Shown here: positions 61,271 to 64,000 of the stretch, piece by piece
Layout: each line of letters starts with the position of its first letter
Numbering within the stretch: position 1 is the first letter of the stretch
DNA from: Tenodera sinensis
Taxonomy: Eukaryota > Arthropoda > Insecta > Mantodea > Mantidae
Assembly: GCA_030765045.1 (NCBI GenBank)
Contig: CM060965.1
Location: 66,855,287 to 66,919,286, forward strand
Reading direction: 5' to 3'
DNA: 64,000 bases
The notes under the pieces: generated by a model
Seen by the model: only the letters and a program-made list of their open reading frames with translations
The model's database searches: none
What the model was told of the DNA's origin: nothing
Program-made: the position numbers and the translations under genes

Positions 61271-61487
61271 AATTGTCGTTTTTTTTAGAGTATTCAAGAA
61301 TCCATTAGTAGGGAAACAGGCTCTTAGAATTAACCGATACAGGGAATTTAAATCCTGGACTTTCAGGGCGGAAGTCTCAGAAGCTACCACCGTCTAGTTT
61401 GCTTATTTCTTTGTTTCGTATGTAAACTAATAATTACATTGCAGCGCTTCTATTTGTATCATTAGTTCGAAATAAACATTTTAAATT

Positions 61488-61548
61488 GGGGCTCTAATGA
61501 CCTAGCTGTCGACGGGCCCTTAAACCCTAATCACTCACTCACATTTTA
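61488..61548 (+). mobile_element. Repeat G, 5'-truncated copy
   Basis: GGGGCTCTAATGACCTAGCT, GTCGACGGGCCCTTAAACCC and a short CACTCACTCAC tail, matching the end of 13555-13887. 61550-62565 after it holds no recognisable feature. Confidence 0.6.
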
Positions 61549-62570
61549 AATCGTTGCCTTTTTAACGGCATCTCAACCGATACGACGGAAATGAATGGAT
61601 AAAGGAAGAAAAGAAAAAGAAGGGAAAATGTGAGTGGAGCTGCGGATTCTGCTAGTAATTGAAATAAACTGAATTAGCTGATAAATGATGAACTGTTGCA
61701 CTTAGCCCGAGGTTGTCATTTGTTATTGATGTCACTGCACAAGTATAAAGATGGCTTTGAAGCTAATTTCACACAATTATTAATGCCCAGTCTTGTTATA
61801 TTAGGTAAATTGAACAAATGTATGCCACAATAAACCCTCATTGCATCTGTCGAGCAATCGACGCGTACATACCACTAATTAGAAACAAACACTTGGGTTC
61901 GATAATAAATTTGGTAACATTCATTGCCTGGCTGTCTGTCTGCCTGCCAGACTCGCTGCAGTGCGGTAATTCTTGCTATAAAGCCTCTTCCCTTGTAGTT
62001 TTATATTCAGCAAGCTCTAATTAGGTAGAGAAATTCTCTGCACTATAGACTCAATCACATTAAACGTTGCCATAGCGACTGCATATGGCGTCTACCTCGC
62101 AGCTGTCAAAGCGAGCACTACCATCAAAAGGCTTAATGCGGCGCAGTCCTACTTGGAATTATTAATTAATGCTATATATGGGACAAATGTGACAAACAAC
62201 TAGGAGAATCCCTTGATAATAGACTTTATGAGTTTTTTTATGTCTTACAGGAGGAGGTCACACTCAGAAGTCGCTGATTTTGGGAGAATAATGAAAAACC
62301 AATATAAATTTATAATTTAAATGCTATTTATACATATCCACAGGCATATACACTTATCTTTTCTTAAAAGTGTGAGACATGTGATCATGAACAGGAGTTA
62401 TACTACTCTGTAGAAGTAATCTTGCACTAAACATGTCGCGTAGTTCGTTTGAAATATAATCAAGAAATTTCACACAACTGAGATTTTTAAAATGTTACAA
62501 GTACCATAGCCCTAATCGTGATATGTTCCTTTTATGTCTCCACTGTGCTCTTATTAATGAAAATACTCTG

Positions 62571-62719
<149 letters not shown>

Positions 62720-62879
62720 GATTCTATCACCATATAATGAGTACACTGTTAAGCCTAGTGGGAAGTTGTTGGTTTGCTTCAATAAAACATACATTAGCAT
62801 TGTGTTGCTTTGCCTCCACAGAATACCAACCTTATGCTTCGGAGTGTTAGTCAAAAATGTTTACAATGCCGGTCGCTAG

Positions 62880-63155
62880 GTGATGGACTCGAAATTCCGT
62901 TCTCTTTGTATTAACATGAAAAAAGAATGAAGATATCAATTTCCAGCTGAGAAGTGTATGAAGTGTTTAATAATTCAAATCAATGAGAGATAGAGTATCT
63001 CGGAAATTGTTAACGATACAAACTTCTATTTGATATACATTGTGTGCTTTAGCGAGATCTAAATCATTTGTGTACTGAAATTTGTTCCATCTGTTAGCTT
63101 ACTATTTATAGAAAATCCATTCAAAATGAAGAGGGCTTTTTCCCATAAAATTCAA
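62880..63155 (-). repeat. Repeat family P internal fragment
   Basis: Reverse copy with ATTCCGTTCTCTTTG, TATCTCGGAAATTGTT, TTTAGCGAGATCTAAATC and a block matching 58060-58120. Divergent. Confidence 0.5.
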
Positions 63156-64000
63156 CGCACGTTTTATTTATTACAAGCCGTCACCCGCCCGCTTCGTTGG
63201 GCGTCAATTTTAACCTATAAATCAATGACGGAACGTTTAACAAAAACATGAAATATTTATTTAAATTTAAATATTATGATCATATTAACATAAAACTAAG
63301 TATTAGCATTAATACTAAGTTTTAACAACAAATTAATTTAGTCAACATACATTTCGATTTCGAGTATGCGACGTTATATATAGTAAAATGGATGACAAAT
63401 GGATACGGAAAAAATGATCTTTTGCATTATTTTCGAGAAAAATGTGTATAAGAAGAAAAAAAATTGACAGTCTATGAAATCCAAAGAAATCCAATAAGTA
63501 GCCTAGAACCACCTACCTACGTTTTCGCTTCGATTGGTGAGTGTCCTATATCGATACTCTAGTTTGTTGCGTGAGTGCACCTCAGAAGAAAAAGAAAAAA
63601 AAAAAAAAAAAAAAAAAAAAACAAACAAACAAACAAACAAACAAACAAACAAAAAAAAAACAAAAAACAAACAAACAAACAAAACAATCGTATATGAATA
63701 GATGCAGAGGCTTACTGGTCATTTAGCGCGGTGGTTAGCTTATTGGCAGTGTGACTTACAGGGTACATATAAATTTGTTAAGTTATGAGACACCGTATTG
63801 GTTCGTTCTTTTTAATCTATCCTAACCTAAATAAATAGAGTTCTAGTATGTGCAGTTGTCTCATGTACTAAACATCTTAAACTTTTTCAATAAATATGTA
63901 GTGCTCTTTTAGTAAGAATTAGAAGCAAAATCCATACAGCTGCAATTAAAGGTAACCCCGTCAGCTTCCAAGCGTGGCATTACACCTATTATTTCACTTG
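63156..64000. other. Right edge: no gene; A-rich/(CAAA)n tract
   Basis: CGCCCGCTTCGTTGGGCG at 63186-63203 is a short hairpin. An A-rich tract with (CAAA)n fills about 63586-63685 and could be a retroposon tail, but no body was recognised upstream. No coding region recognised to the window end. Confidence 0.4.

Overview
This is a nuclear window from an animal with a large, repeat-rich genome, almost certainly an insect. The main reasons are interstitial TTAGG motifs (the ancestral arthropod telomere repeat), several tRNA-derived SINE families, R1/Jockey-type non-LTR fragments, a Tc1/mariner-type relic, and very long di-, tri- and tetranucleotide arrays. The style of the SINEs suggests a polyneopteran (orthopteroid or cockroach-like) insect. 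That narrower placement is a low-confidence impression, not something I could test.

Only one long intact coding region is present: an intronless 1218-codon gene at 2159-5815 for a protein-primed type family B DNA polymerase with zinc fingers, an embedded endonuclease VII-like HNH module, the 3'-5' exonuclease motifs and the polymerase palm motifs. It resembles polymerases of Polinton/Maverick and adintovirus-like elements. No integrase, packaging ATPase, protease or capsid gene accompanies it, so it is either a PolB-only insertion, a fragment of a larger element, or a retained host copy.

Layout. 138-1745: a 5' piece of a dispersed repeat (here called family P) running into a 1.5 kb GT-rich array. 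1746-6030: PolB gene with its leader and polyadenylation signals. 6090-7630: degenerate minisatellites ending in a 54-bp TTAGG-bearing array. 8.4-14.4 kb: SINEs, a 600-bp piggyBac-like MITE candidate, two probable solo LTRs, and a Jockey reverse transcriptase remnant. 17-21.3 kb: a SINE with a (CA)n tail, family P, a rearranged SINE, non-LTR gag and RT remnants and a PIF1/Helitron-type helicase fragment. 22.9-23.6 kb: a mariner-like relic with terminal inverted repeats. 24.9-25.8 kb: stacked SINEs. 32.9-35.5 kb: a 1.17-kb perfect (CA)n abutting an R1-like element whose two pieces point in opposite directions. 37.1-37.6 kb: a clear solo LTR with ATAC target duplication, two perfect heat-shock elements and a TATA box. 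41.9-42.7 kb: an eight-copy 72-bp tandem repeat interrupted by a SINE. 46-51.3 kb: family P copies and nested SINEs. 56.5-57.9 kb: a foldback element and a (TTTA)n array. 59-64 kb: TTA arrays, an LTR-like region and more repeat debris.

No ordinary host gene, rRNA, functional tRNA or CRISPR array is recognisable. Long stretches (for example 14.5-17.3, 25.8-28.1, 37.6-41.2, 42.7-45.9 and 53.6-56.4 kb) look like AT-rich intergenic or intronic DNA without identifiable content. The connecting themes are (1) an intact PolB gene isolated among decayed elements, (2) solo LTRs carrying heat-shock-type promoters, and (3) microsatellites that start at fixed positions inside transposable elements.
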